A stretch of 64,000 nt of DNA, taken from Gelatoporia subvermispora B (taxonomy: Eukaryota > Basidiomycota > Agaricomycetes > Polyporales > Gelatoporiaceae). Below are positions 11,970 through 22,824 of the stretch, in pieces. The stretch covers positions 372,001-436,000 of the forward strand of contig KB445814.1 in assembly GCA_000320605.2 (NCBI GenBank), given 5' to 3'. The position numbers were made by a program, and so were the translations under genes. The notes below the pieces were generated by a model. That model was not told the origin of the DNA and did no database searches. It worked only from the letters and a program-made list of their open reading frames with translations. Each line of letters begins with the position of its first letter. The first letter of the stretch is position 1.

Positions 11970-13076
11970 TCACGGCTTGGCGGACGAGCCCGTGTTCTCG
12001 CCGCCCTCGTTCACCTCCGTGATCGGCGCCGTCGCGAGGGACTGAGGCGCATCCGTGCTGTCGGCGCGCTCGTCCCGGTCCTGTGTGAGCTTGTTCCAAA
12101 GGTGCGCAAGCCCATGGCGGTCCTTGGACGCGCTGCGGCTGCGGCTGCGCTCGGGGCCGCGCGAGGCGGAGCGCGAGCGGATGATGTTCCCCGCGCCGCC
12201 GCGGCCGGTGGACTCGGCGATGGGGGTAGGCTGCGGAGGGGTGTAGTCCGGTGGCGGGCTCGGGAGAGAGGTGATGTTTGCGAGGCCGCCACGGCCGGTG
12301 GAGTGACTACTCGATGGGCGGGAATCAGAACGACGACGTAAGGAGTGAACGATGGTGATACGTACATTCCTTCCTCTGCACGCGCGTGCCGCTGCCTCTC
12401 GACCTTCTCCTCTGCGATGGCATTGGGCTGCTCAGGGGAAATGTACACGAGGTTCCCGATGCCGCCACGACCAGTCGAGTGCACCGGCGGGGTCCTGGCG
12501 GGCCCCCGCGACTGCGAACGAGAGGGAGACCTGATGTTGCCCAGTCCTCCACGCCCCGATGAATGCTAGCGGTGTCCAAAGATATGTGAGAAGACTTTGA
12601 CGAAGATGGTAGCAGTGCTCGGACGTACCACGCCCTGCTTGGCAGCCTCCTCACTGTTCTGAATCACGCCGCGCTCGTAGTCTGCAGCTGTCGCCAAAGT
12701 CGACGCTGTCGAAGCGGTCGTGTCGTTTGTAGCTCGGCTGGGGGAACGGACGTTGGATGCGGAGCGAATGTTGCCGGCGCCGCCGCGACCGGTGTAGAGC
12801 ACCTGCGCCGATGTGAGTCGATCGTTGCATCGGATGACAGAACACGCACCCGCTCCGGGTTCACTGTGGGCTCGCGACCTCGCGCAGGAGACGCATTGTC
12901 GGGATCAGCCCTGGTAGGGTCTTGAGAGGTCTGGCGGATGTTGCCAATACCACCGCGGCCGGACGAGAGCTGCACGGACAGTGAGCGGGTAAGCGAAGAG
13001 TCGAGCGCTGGTGACGTACGAATGCGTCGCGGCCGCGCGACGTGGAACGGACGGGGCTGGTGTTGCTGTCTGCCAT
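11970..13076 (-). CDS. DUF3602 (GRGGxGN-repeat) protein, Par32/Amu1-like
   Basis: Five exons: 13076-13020, 12969-12850, 12802-12629, 12565-12366 and 12306-11970, giving 295 residues. All introns are GT-AG and 47-63 nt. The protein is Ser/Arg/Pro-rich and low in complexity, with six evenly spaced signature motifs: SSGRGGIGNIR, YTGRGGAGNIR, SSGRGGLGNIR, STGRGGIGN, STGRGGLAN and STGRGGAGN. These define the DUF3602 family (Pfam PF12223). The best-studied member is yeast Par32/Amu1, a TORC1-regulated phosphoprotein that inhibits the ammonium transporters Mep1 and Mep3. The start was chosen because MADSNTSPVRSTSRGRDAF leads directly into the first motif across a good donor. No membrane segment or signal peptide. 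Whether this copy acts on ammonium transport is inference. Confidence 0.88.
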
Positions 13077-14669
13077 GAGATCGTGTTCAGCAACGAGCAG
13101 CGAGACGACGAGCGGCGGCTGGTGGCGGTAAAGGAGCAGGAGGTCGGACGGCGGGACCCCCTGGAGGGCCCGCCGCCGCCACCGAGGCGGATGGTGTTGG
13201 TGCCTGCCCCTAGATTGGATCCATCGCAGGAATATCCGAGGGCGATAAGGGAAGAGAGATAACGTTGTGGGACTGGGACAAGGACCCACAGTCGGTTGGG
13301 AAGACGTCCTCGAGCTTATCTCCTTATCTCCCAACAGGCGTCTCCCCCGCTCCCGCCGTCTTCCAGCTTCTCCAATGACCACGATCTACCAGCCACGCAC
13401 CTTGGCCAAGCGTCGAACTGCTAGTCATCGTCGATATCGTTGTCCGGGAGTATGTTGCGGAGTCGTTGAGCCGTTCGTCGTGTTCTGTGGTGCCCCCTTC
13501 ATTCCCCGGCAGCATCCGCCCCAGCTTGGCGCTCAGCGACGACACCGAGCTCGACCACGACGTCCGTCTCCCGCTCGGCCCTGGTGTTGGGCGTTCCATA
13601 AAGTGCGCACGAAGGGTCTTCAGGTTGGGCAACGAGAACTGGGTTGGGCAGGGGACCCACGACTTGGCACGGGCGGATACACGGCAGCTCGATCTGCGCT
13701 TGGCCACCCCCTTCCGCTATTTGTCTCGTCCCTATGAACCCCCGCTTGCGCGCGATTGCGCCGTGCCTGCGTCATGGGACGTTTCCGCTCCTGGAAAACT
13801 GACCCCATAGCATCCCACAGCCTGTTCATCGCCATTCACAGCGCTCATATGACTTCCCTGGTACCCTCCGCCCCCTCATGTGAACCCGTCAGCGGCCATC
13901 GCAATCCGAATCAAACGTGCATCTTATAGCGTATTTCCGTGCCTTTGCGCATCCGTGACACGTTCTTCGTCGTTTTACCCGCTAGTCGTTTTTAAACCCT
14001 GCCCCCGGATCTCACGAAGGCCCTGCAAAACGGTACTTCCCTGCGTATAGCGATCGATTCTTCCACGAAGCTTTCCTCGTGCCGGGGCGTTGACACAGCA
14101 GCCGCACGCTAGACCCGCCTCTCGATCCTCCGCTGCTCCCGATTGGCGTAGTCTATTCAGCGTGGGGCCGCGTTAAAGTAGACTGGACGAATGGCACGTC
14201 TCATCAGCTGCGACAACACTGATGTGATCCGGCTGCGCGTATTCAATTCAATACCACCTGATCTTTACCGAATCCAATGGACTCGAATACGCCCAGAGGG
14301 AGGATAAGTTACACGTCAACATCCGGACGATGGTGTCATTGAGCGCCCGCAAATATTCGCGATCTGTCGAAACGCCAACGTGCGATGGACAAAACACTGC
14401 CTACGTTCCATAGTAGAGCCGTTCCGGTCATCGAGGCAGGTCTTGTCTAACTAAGAAGCACTCGCCACCACCGCCTGGACGGACAGTTCTTGCTTTGCAT
14501 TTTATGTCGCACAGCAATAGCTGTGCAGTATACGCCAATACTCCTCGTACACATGTTCTCAGAAAGACGGTGCCTCCTCGCTCAGTTCTAGTCTTCCATT
14601 ACTGTAAGCTACCGGAATTGAACAGGCATCTTCGCTCCTATGGTTCCTGTGTATACGACAGCGTCCCTG
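13077..14669. other. Intergenic region with one possible small minus-strand gene
   Basis: A minus-strand frame beginning with ATG at 13599 (MERPTPGPSGRRTSW, then a Ser-rich stretch) runs to 13324. A GTGCGT donor lies near 13405, so it could be a first exon of an unrecognised small protein, but I cannot find a convincing second exon. The rest, 13.6-14.67 kb, holds the 3' flank of COG7. The plus-strand frames in this GC-rich DNA look like shadows. Confidence 0.35.
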
Positions 14670-17564
14670 CTACGAGGCCCAGCCCCTCAGCTTCGCCACC
14701 GTCCTCAACACCTGATCATCGCCTTCTTCCTGTTCCGTACTACCCTCCTTCGCCTTGCCCTCGCCCTCGCCCCGTCCTACCTCGCTGAGCTTCGTCTTTC
14801 CGTCTGCATCTTCCGCCTCGACCCACCGGCGCCATTGCTCGAGCGGCGCCCACTCGACGCCCAGCGCGCGCGCAACGTTCCCCAGGTACCCGAGGTCCGC
14901 CGCGAGCTGCGCCGCACCGCCCGCACCCAGCGCGCGGATGCGCGGGAGCACGTCGCGCGTGAGGTGCGCCAGCAGCGCGCGGCCGAGCGCGGAGAGCCAC
15001 ACCGACGCGACCGCCTCGGGCGCGAGCTGCATGTCCGCATCAGCGAGCGACGCGGGTTGCACAGGCGGGCCCCTGAGCGAGAGCGACGGCGAGCGCCGCG
15101 TGTGCGGCATGCCTCCCGACGAGGACGAGGACGATGCCGAGGCCAGCAGGTCGGGCGGGGGCGGGGGCGCAGCGAAACTTTCTAGCAGTTCACGGCTGAC
15201 GAATGGGAGGCTGGCGAGCTCGACGGCGAGCGCGTCGTCCGCGGCGTAGACCTCGAACAGGCGGGGGAGGTTCAGGAGCCCCTCGGCGACGCGCTGCATC
15301 GGCGTGCTGGGCGAGCGCGAGAAGGTCGGCACCTGCACCTCGCTCGTCGCCCCGCCGCTGCGCTTCGCCTCCTGCGCAGCATCGCTCTCGGACCACAGCT
15401 GGAGCTGGGGGTAGGACGCCAGGTGGGCGCGGAGCGGTGCGAGCAACGTGGTCTGGAGCGCTGTCTGACACGTTCGTGCTAGGAGAGAAATTGACGTGCG
15501 TGCGTCGGGTAGGAGAGGGGGTGGTGGGGATGATGCGGGCGGTGTGGGCACGTGCGGGGAGCGGCGAGAGTCCAGAGCCGTACCAGGACTGGGTGACGGC
15601 GGCGGCGCCAGATGCGAGTCCGACCGTGCCGAGGGTGGAGGCTGGGACACATGCGCGGCTTCTGGCTCGACCTTCCCGAGGAGGTCTTGCAGCTCGACTG
15701 AATTGAGCGTCGACTGCACGAGGAGCATCAGCGCACCACGTGGGGTACCGCTCAGGTGCGGAATACCAGGGCTCGCACGGATGCCACGAATGCTGACCGC
15801 TACCTGAACCAGTGCGGTACGCAGTGCGTTCTCGAAGGTGGCCGTGCGGTCTGAGAGTGCGCGAACGGCCTCCAGAAGGTGAAGTAGCGCCTGAATCTCC
15901 GCCCAGTCTTCGGCCTTATAGTCAAGGTCCGACAGCTCGGCGGCGCCCGGTGCACCGGGCATGCCTGCAGTCCCTGGGCCGGCCTGTTTGGTGTCGCCTG
16001 TCACGTCCTGGCGCACCGTATTAACGAACGATGCTACGAACCGATCGACGGCGTGCACGAGGCCCGATGCACCATATCCATGGGTGAAGCTGGTGCACCG
16101 TCCCAACGCGTCCTCTGCAGCGCTGAAGACGTCGACAGCACGCTCGCGCAGGCTCCTCGCGCGATCGGAGCCAGTATTGCCGCGAACGGTCGGCGAAGCG
16201 AGAATCACGCCCAGAGTACTCTCCAGGAACCGCTGCTCTAGCGCCCCATATTCTGTCTGGAAGTCGACAAACGGCTCGAACAGAGCCTGCTCCCATTCCG
16301 AGTTCGGGAGAGCGAGCGCTATGGCGTCGCTGCCGCTAATGGACGCACGATGCACCGGGCGGCGTGCCATGGACATCGAAGAGCGCGAGGACCGCCTTCG
16401 ATGAAGTGTTCGCTGCGGGGTGGAGTCGGAAGGTGCCGCGGGGGCGAAGACAGGGGAGTAGCCGAGCTTCTCAAATAATTTCTGCACAGCAATGGCAAAT
16501 TCTTCTGTTACACGATAGACAGCAATCAGAGGGGGGAGGGCGGCAGCACCGTGGTAGGACACGAAAGAGCTAAGGCGTTCGGAGAAGGTGGGTTGGAGGG
16601 CGTTCAGAGTAGTGGTGATGAGGCTCGACATCGTCGGCTGGGGGTCAGGGAAGATGGACGGAATGGAGACGCGCTCGTTTTGGAGGACAGTGAGGCATGA
16701 TGCATAGAAAGCTGACAAAAACGTCGCGAATGATTGTCCATCGGAGCTGGCAGAAGCCGGGGAGCAGTCGCTCAGCTTGGCGTTCGCCCAAGCCTCCGTA
16801 AGGGATGCGCGTCGGGAACCATAGTAATAATTACGGAATTCCGTCTCGCGTTGGATGTTGCTGAAGATGGTGAAGTACGAACGGCAAACGGCGACGTCCT
16901 GCGATTGCACGGCAGCAACGAGTGCAGAGCTCAGTGCCGCCTCGAGCTGATTCTGCAAGCTGACCATCATCGTGCGCCGGCTCTCGTACTCCGGGGTGCC
17001 TTCAAAGACTGCCATGCTCTTGCTGGCTTCACCCAGCCGTTCGGCAGCCTTCTCGTAGTTCTTCTCACCCAGTAGTGAGGTGACATCGCTCTCAAGCGTC
17101 CCCCAGCTTTCCGCTTCTCTGAGAACCTCGCGAGCTGCCTCCATGTTGCGCTTGACGGTATCGAGGAAGTGCAGTCGTTCGAGAGCTGCGTTCGTGTCCG
17201 TAGACAACGAGGCGCGCGACGTGGATTCGACGTCATGCAGTACCGACTGCAGAGTCAAAGCCCCCTCTCGCATGAAGTGGAGGTCATATGTGAGACGAGA
17301 CGCGCCGCGTGATATGTCGTCGATGAGCCGCTCTACCTGCGAAGAGGTATCCTCACTGGCGATTTCGAGTGTGCCGACCAGACTGGTGATGCGCTTGTCG
17401 AGTTCCGTGAGGGAGGCGGGTTTACCGCTGTCGTCCAGTGCATTTGTGGTGTCTGCATCGAGGACCTCGTTGATCCATGACACGACACTGTCGCAGCTCT
17501 CCAGTGAGCTCAGGATCTCGGATGCGGAGGCATAGCTGTCGGGAGCAGGGAAGGTTGTTGCCAT
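14670..17564 (-). CDS. COG7: Conserved oligomeric Golgi complex subunit 7 (COG7)
   Basis: One uninterrupted exon of 964 residues. COG7 belongs to lobe B of the COG tethering complex, which retains Golgi glycosylation enzymes during retrograde intra-Golgi transport. The N-terminal third carries the family block: LESDVTSLLGEKNYEKAAERL, EASKSMAVFEGTPEY, the region around LQNQLEAALSSALVAA, and CRSYFTIFSNIQRETEFRNYY. It is mostly helical, with no membrane segment, as expected of a peripheral Golgi protein. I chose the ATG at 17564 (MATTFPAPDSYASASEIL) because the 58 in-frame codons upstream are low in complexity and unlike the family. The Pro/Ser-rich stretch at about residues 690-740 and the very GC-rich last 300 codons look like normal variation. 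The divergent reductase gene starts about 700 bp away. Confidence 0.92.
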   Translation of the reverse strand: MATTFPAPDSYASASEILSSLESCDSVVSWINEVLDADTTNALDDSGKPASLTELDKRITSLVGTLEIASEDTSSQVERLIDDISRGASRLTYDLHFMREGALTLQSVLHDVESTSRASLSTDTNAALERLHFLDTVKRNMEAAREVLREAESWGTLESDVTSLLGEKNYEKAAERLGEASKSMAVFEGTPEYESRRTMMVSLQNQLEAALSSALVAAVQSQDVAVCRSYFTIFSNIQRETEFRNYYYGSRRASLTEAWANAKLSDCSPASASSDGQSFATFLSAFYASCLTVLQNERVSIPSIFPDPQPTMSSLITTTLNALQPTFSERLSSFVSYHGAAALPPLIAVYRVTEEFAIAVQKLFEKLGYSPVFAPAAPSDSTPQRTLHRRRSSRSSMSMARRPVHRASISGSDAIALALPNSEWEQALFEPFVDFQTEYGALEQRFLESTLGVILASPTVRGNTGSDRARSLRERAVDVFSAAEDALGRCTSFTHGYGASGLVHAVDRFVASFVNTVRQDVTGDTKQAGPGTAGMPGAPGAAELSDLDYKAEDWAEIQALLHLLEAVRALSDRTATFENALRTALVQVAVSIRGIRASPGIPHLSGTPRGALMLLVQSTLNSVELQDLLGKVEPEAAHVSQPPPSARSDSHLAPPPSPSPGTALDSRRSPHVPTPPASSPPPPLLPDARTSISLLARTCQTALQTTLLAPLRAHLASYPQLQLWSESDAAQEAKRSGGATSEVQVPTFSRSPSTPMQRVAEGLLNLPRLFEVYAADDALAVELASLPFVSRELLESFAAPPPPPDLLASASSSSSSGGMPHTRRSPSLSLRGPPVQPASLADADMQLAPEAVASVWLSALGRALLAHLTRDVLPRIRALGAGGAAQLAADLGYLGNVARALGVEWAPLEQWRRWVEAEDADGKTKLSEVGRGEGEGKAKEGSTEQEEGDDQVLRTVAKLRGWAS

Positions 17565-18167
17565 GCGCTGAGCCTGGGAGGCATGTCTTCGTTCAGAAGT
17601 TGAAGGCCGTACGAATTCGTTCAGATGAGAGCTTACTTTGAAGGAAACGTCAGAGAACAGGCGAAACGGATGCGGAGGGTGGGGATGGTCTGCGGGGACA
17701 AGGCTCAGCCTTTCGCGATTGGCCAGGTCCTCGTGCACATGTATTCGTCACGTGCAGAAGTGTAACCTAAATAGGTAATCAACGCCAGCAGCCTTCGGCG
17801 ACAGCGTTGAATCAACTTCGGGCCCTCTGTACTTGCAGACACAACATACGAGGCCTTACGTGTTTCACGGAGCCTGGAAACGACGAATAAGACGAGGCTC
17901 TCTTTTTTCGATCTCATTCTGAAGATCTCATCTTGTGTACTGCATTCCATATCCTCCATCTGGTGCTTACGTGCTATCTCCTATGGATGGACGATCGCAG
18001 GATTTACGAGGATATAGCGCGCGGCGCAGATCATACTTCCCGCTTCGCCTCCACAGCTTACTGATCTTCCTCAATGAGTGGCTAGCAATCATCTCCCTGC
18101 ACCGATGCAGCTCTGAGTGAGCACAATGGCCCGGTCGACGAGCAGCGGCGATGTCCCGACGTGATGG
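17565..18167. promoter_or_regulatory. Divergent promoter region between COG7 and reductase 1
   Basis: No gene is supported. The region separates the COG7 start (minus) from the reductase start (plus), so it should hold both promoters. In-frame codons upstream of the chosen COG7 start are treated as 5' UTR. Confidence 0.5.
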
Positions 18168-18175
18168 TATATAAG
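18168..18175 (+). promoter_or_regulatory. TATA box of reductase 1
   Basis: TATATAAG lies 93 bp upstream of the ATG at 18261. The paralogous reductase gene has the same octamer at 41431-41438, 131 bp before its start. Confidence 0.6.
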
Positions 18176-18260
18176 CTGCATGTAATTGACCGACGTATCC
18201 TCAGTATCCTCACAACCGTTCTGCACCTCTATTCTCCTAATCTCAGCCATCCACCAGATA

Positions 18261-19756
18261 ATGCCTTCTGTAAAACCCGGTAGCAAAGTTCTCGTGACTG
18301 GCGCAAGCGGTTTCGTTGCCATCTGGGTCATCCAAACTCTTCTCAAGCAGGGCTTCGCAGTACGGGGTACTGTCCGATGCACCTTGAAAGGGGAGCATTT
18401 GCGCAAGGTGTTCGCAAAATATGGCGACATGCTCGAAGTTGTTGTTGTACCCGACATTGCGCAGGTAAGTCTGCAGCTCGGCTGGTAGCCAGAAATACTC
18501 CGAATTTACCTCGATATAAGGTCGGGGCTTTCGATGAAGCTGTAAAGGGCGTAGACGCTATCGAACACACGGCCTCTCCGTATCACTACAAGTCCGAAGA
18601 TCCTGACGGTCAGTGATATGCCTTTCCCCAGTCTCAATCGCGCAGTGCTAAAGCGTTTCACGCAGACTTGATTAAGCCGGCTGTTCAGGGCACTCTGAAC
18701 GTTTTAGAAAGCTCCCTCAAGCACGGGTATGCTGCGATGTCTTTTGCATACCTTGCTCTAGATCCTGATCATGAAACTCGATGTTAGACATTCCGTCAAA
18801 CGCATTGTAATCACGAGCTCAACTGCCGCGGTTTTTGAGCCTGTGGAGACGCCGACAGTATTCAACGAAAGCAACTGGAACGAGTTCTCGGTATCCACTG
18901 TCAAGGAGCAAGGCCGGAAGGCGCCAAACCAGCTGAAGTACTTCGCTTCGAAGACACTCGCTGAGAAAGGTTTGTACGATGCGTCTGGCTGCCGGTATAC
19001 TTCGTTGATTTAGGTCACAGCTGCATTCGAGTTCTACGAAAAACATAAACAATCCGTCTCATGGGACCTTACAACTCTAAACCCTCCATATGTACGTCGA
19101 ATATCATGTTTATCTCTGTCTTCGATATTCACATGATGCATCCATTAGGTCTTCGGCGTGAGTATGACCACGACTTGTTCTTGAGTTCTCTTTGCTCATA
19201 TTCACACAGCCTATGATCCATGAGATCACGTCACTCGACGTCATGAATAATTCCCTCGTCGAATTGCGCAACACCCTGTTCAAGAACGTCCTGGATTACA
19301 AGATCCTTGCCCAAGAAGGTGTCACTTGGATTGACGTCCGTGATCTTGCACTCGCACATGTTCGAGCTATACAACGTGAGGAAGCGACTGGACGCATAAT
19401 TGTCAGCGCAGGTAAGTCTCCATACTACTGCTCTGCAACGCGGTACCTGACAAATGCACCTCTGAAGGGGCTTACAAGTGGCACGACTTCCGTGGGTTCC
19501 CGTCATACATGCTTCATTTGTATGTGGGCTGATAACTTTTGTAGTGAGCGCTGCGCGGAACTTGTCGCCTAACCCATACCCGCTCGAGGCATACAGCCCC
19601 GCTGACCCGTCATACAGCCCCGCACAGGCTGTCCATCTGATTGATTTCGACGCGTCAAAAGCGACCAGAGCTCTGGGTTTGACACCTGAATCGTACATCA
19701 CTCTGAAGCAGGCGATTCGGGATATGCTGGAGGATTGTAAGGCGCGAGGGTGGTAA
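18261..19756 (+). CDS. NAD(P)-dependent extended SDR, DFR/GRE2-like reductase (copy 1)
   Basis: Nine exons: 18261-18464, 18521-18608, 18666-18726, 18788-18969, 19021-19091, 19149-19157, 19210-19411, 19468-19491 and 19545-19756, giving 350 residues, normal for the family. The N-terminal Rossmann motif is VLVTGASGFVA (TGxxGF, residues 13-18). The catalytic Tyr-Lys pair is in YFASK (Y169, K173), after the Ser pair in VITSS (residues 128-129). Other hallmarks are NPPYVFG, TWIDVRDLA and the C-terminal segment ending MLEDCKARGW. The family reduces carbonyls such as methylglyoxal or dihydroflavonol-like substrates with NADPH in the cytosol. The substrate here is unknown. Exon 6 is a 9-nt microexon encoding VFG. 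It is convergent with the aldolase gene, 174 bp between stops, and has a paralog at 41562-42779. Confidence 0.88.
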
Positions 19757-19930
19757 ATCTTAGTGTACTACACGGACTCGCTATGTGACTTGTCGTCGCC
19801 CTTCAATTATGAAATCCCCAAATCGACCAGTCACATTGACCAGCCGTTATACATTCTCACATACAGATGCTGTTTTACTCGTACAAATACATGGCTTTGT
19901 GAATACCGCCTGCTCATGATCCTTCGCCTC

Positions 19931-21044
19931 TCAGTACTTAACTTTCCCAGCAGAATCGGCGACGTCAGCGCCGACAGCGTCTGCAAGGGCTTTCGCGAGT
20001 CCATCCGCCATTGCTCCGCTGTCTGAGGTGACATTTATCTTTGTAACGAATCGATCAGTGCCACAACGGCTACATGCTACGACTCAAATCACAAACCATA
20101 TCAAAACCTTCTTTAGCACGCCTTGCAGCCTGTGTTCCGGAAGTGCAATAGAATGCGCTATCAAACATACGAGTCAGCACGATCCGTGCACCGACCACGA
20201 GAGTACGAAATAGTTCTCCATGTATCCGTCAATTTTCGAGACGTCGTGAGCTAACATACCATTTCTTTCCACTGGCATGCGCAGCATCCTTGATGCGCTG
20301 TATCACTTTCTCCACCTCGGGATGGGGCTCGGGTGACGGCACCGGAAATCCGAGCGAGAGGGACAGGTCAAAAGGACCAATGAAGACGCCATCTACTTGA
20401 TGCTCAGACGGGAGATTCGCTTCGCTGTCTCGGGAAGCACCTACCAAGCCCATCCACGCTGAGGATTTCCTGCAAGTTCTGGACAGCTTCGCGCGTCTCA
20501 ATTTGCACGAGAACAATGACACTGTCGTTTGCGGTGGAAAGGTACTCTGCAGCAGATATGCCCCACGTGGTCTGCGTGAAGGGAGACCCGAAGCCTCTGA
20601 TACCGGCTGGGGGGAAACGTGCGGCGGACACAACAGACTTCGCCTGTGCAGCATTAGACACCTTGAATTCGGGCACTCTTTTCAGCGTTTCCTGATGCTA
20701 AGTGTCGATCTCTGGCTCACCATAGGCACCACAACACCCCGCGCACCGGCATCAAGAACATACTTGATCTGCCAGTTGGCACTTCCATCCGCGCTCGCAC
20801 CTGTGGCGGGGATGCGCACCATCGTAGTCGGTGCGTTGCTTCCCAGACCTGCGATAGCTTGAATCGATTCCCCGGCGCCGCCGTGCAGAGGCGTCATGCC
20901 ATGCTCGCAGTCAATCACTAGCCACGAGAGGTGTGGTGATGATGCGGCGGCGGTGCGGGCGTTGAATACACCTGGAAGTGTGATCCAGGCACCGAATGCG
21001 GGCTTGGACGCCTTGAAGGCCTGCAGCAAAGGATGGGCCGTCAT
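19931..21044 (-). CDS. HpcH/HpaI aldolase family protein
   Basis: Five exons: 21044-20721, 20661-20445, 20395-20260, 20157-20097 and 20038-19931, giving 281 residues, the usual length. Members are metal-dependent class II aldolases that cleave 2-keto-3-deoxy-type acids to pyruvate and an aldehyde (for example 4-hydroxy-2-oxoheptanedioate aldolase). Motifs: PAFGAWITLP at the N-terminus, WLVIDCEHG (metal/pyruvate region), MVRIPATG, YVLDAGARGVVVPMV, GIRGFGSPF, VQIETREAV with the conserved Glu, and VDGVFIGPFDLSLSLG. The pieces join in frame at GT-AG introns of 49-59 nt. No signal peptide, so cytosolic. Codons before the stop (AGKVKY) are not conserved. The exact substrate cannot be told from sequence. 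Confidence 0.88.
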
Positions 21045-21847
21045 TGTGTCCGAAATGTTAGTCAGGACTAAGCAGCCTCAGTGGGCGAACAGAGGAGGAA
21101 CACCGAGACCACACCAATCCGATAAAGCGGTCGATTGAGGCGAGATATGGCTGTGTGCGCATACCAGCAGCGATTGCGGCCATAGTCTAGACGTCTATCA
21201 CTTGACCTGCTGTGAGTTCATTCTCAAGCCTAGTCCTCAGGATCAAAGTTCCTCGAGGTGCGTGGCATGGGAGGGCATTCCGGCCCGGTGATGGTTCGCT
21301 TACGACCGTGTGTCTCTATTAGCCGGGTGAACATGTCATCCGCCCTGTGCCATCTCGCAATGCTCCGTTGCACCCTTTTCTAGCGCATCGGTATACAATT
21401 TGGAGCCATTCTGCATGATATCCTGAAACGAGGCACATTCGACAGCTTGAGGCATTGAAGCATCTCAAACGGAACTTCGCTTTCAGTTCCTGTACTCCTT
21501 CCCGTGGTACCGTCTCAGATCGAAGGATGGCTACGGACCCGGTCAAAAGCCAGTGCGATATTCGCCAGTTGTGTTTAGTTGAAGACACCAAATTGCTATC
21601 TGCAACATTGTTCAGCGAACTTGAGAAATTTAGACCTCACCTTGCTTCCTCATATCTCTCCCGCTAGGTACCACCCCGCACGAGATCAAGTTCCTTGGTT
21701 CTCTGTACTACAAAATCAGCGCTCCTCCTCGACGTACTTCGTACCTTACATATTCCTATGTTAGCCCACTCTAATGACCGACATTCTCAGTACCTTGATA
21801 GCTCACCTGAGTATCCTCGGAAGCGATGACCAGCCTCATGGCATACT
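21045..21847. other. Intergenic, upstream of aldolase and of the ADH pseudogene
   Basis: No gene is supported. Two short frames on opposite strands (21319-21591 minus, 21455-21667 plus) overlap each other and match no family. The missing 5' half of the ADH pseudogene may have decayed here. Confidence 0.5.
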
Positions 21848-22491
21848 GCATCGACAGTGTTCGCAGGACTGATCCTGTTCTCCTCTCTGAGGGCGAGCGA
21901 TTGTAGCGCCGGTACAAATGTCGGCATCAATGAAGCGGTGTATTCGGCCACTACACTATCTCCTTCGCGATGGCAATAGGTGCTGCCTTGTACGCGTTCA
22001 CCCGGGGTCCAACGAAGGGGCGTGACATTCGGAAGATGAGTGCAAACTTTATAGACACATCACGCAATGTGCGTAAATATCCCCAGGGACGCTCATTGCT
22101 TGCTCGTCAGCCAATCCTGACGAAATTTTTACAAGTCGCTTCGAGGCGTACTCGACATCATCATCTCCATCGACTACTTCAACCCAGGCCGCCCGATGAA
22201 AGTATACCTTTCCGTGCTCTGAGGGCGGGCAGAGTTGGTTTCCTGTGGCCTACCCGACGCAGACAGCATCTCCCCTGCGCTTCATGCATTGAATCTTGCA
22301 TTCAATGGCGGCACAATTGGCGGCACCCATATGGGCTCGAAGAGGGAGGCGATGGAGATACTCCGGATCGCCGCAGACAAGGGCATCAAGCCCTGGGCCC
22401 AGGAGTTGCCGACGAGCCAGGTTAAACAAACCATCGAGGCGTCAAGAAGGGCGATGCGAGATACCATTATGTGCTCAAGCAGGATCTAGTT
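21848..22491 (+). pseudogene. Zinc-type alcohol dehydrogenase (CAD-like) pseudogene, C-terminal half
   Basis: Conceptual translation in shifting frames gives the order expected of a medium-chain cinnamyl-alcohol-dehydrogenase-type enzyme. The pieces are STVFAGLILFSSLRASDC, then (after a frameshift) GHYTISFAMAIGAALYAFTRG and IRKMSANFIDTS, then GVLDIIISIDYFNPGRPMK, then VSCGLPDADSISPALHALN and FNGGTIGGTHMGSKREAM, and last KPWAQELPTSQVKQTIEA followed by a frameshifted YHYVLKQDL. An in-frame TGA sits at 22220-22222, and one-base shifts occur near 21935 and 22440. No N-terminal zinc-binding half is found upstream. This is a decayed 3' fragment, not a working enzyme. Confidence 0.8.
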
Positions 22492-22824
22492 GGCTGCGGT
22501 AGATATCGGCTTCATAGGAGCACGAAGTTCGGCGCATTGTTTGCTCTGTTGATGAGATGGTCGTATCGTGAGAAGGTGTTGGGCCGTGCGGCACAGTACT
22601 TTCCAAACATGATTCTGTCTTCGCCGCTGGGTTTCCCACGTGCGCGTGAGCGAGACGAGTGCCGAGAAAAGGCGTGTAAGAGCTGGCAAAGATGGGGAGT
22701 TGAAAGGGAGCTCCCGCGTGAGTTGATGGCGGGAGGGCACGTGGAGGTGAGGGGAGGAAGCCAAGCAAGTATAAACAAAGGCAGCTCATAGCGTTGCTCA
22801 TCGCACCCGACGGCGGCGCGCACG
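22492..22824. promoter_or_regulatory. Upstream region of the FHA protein gene
   Basis: No gene is supported. Three minus-strand frames of 92-110 codons overlap in different phases and look like shadows. It contains CACGTG at about 22638 and 22739, both within 200 bp of the FHA gene start, which may be E-box elements. Confidence 0.4.

Noticed and set aside
17565..17738. 58 extra N-terminal codons on COG7
   Set aside because: In frame but low in complexity and unlike the family; MATTFPAPDSYASASEIL is the better start.
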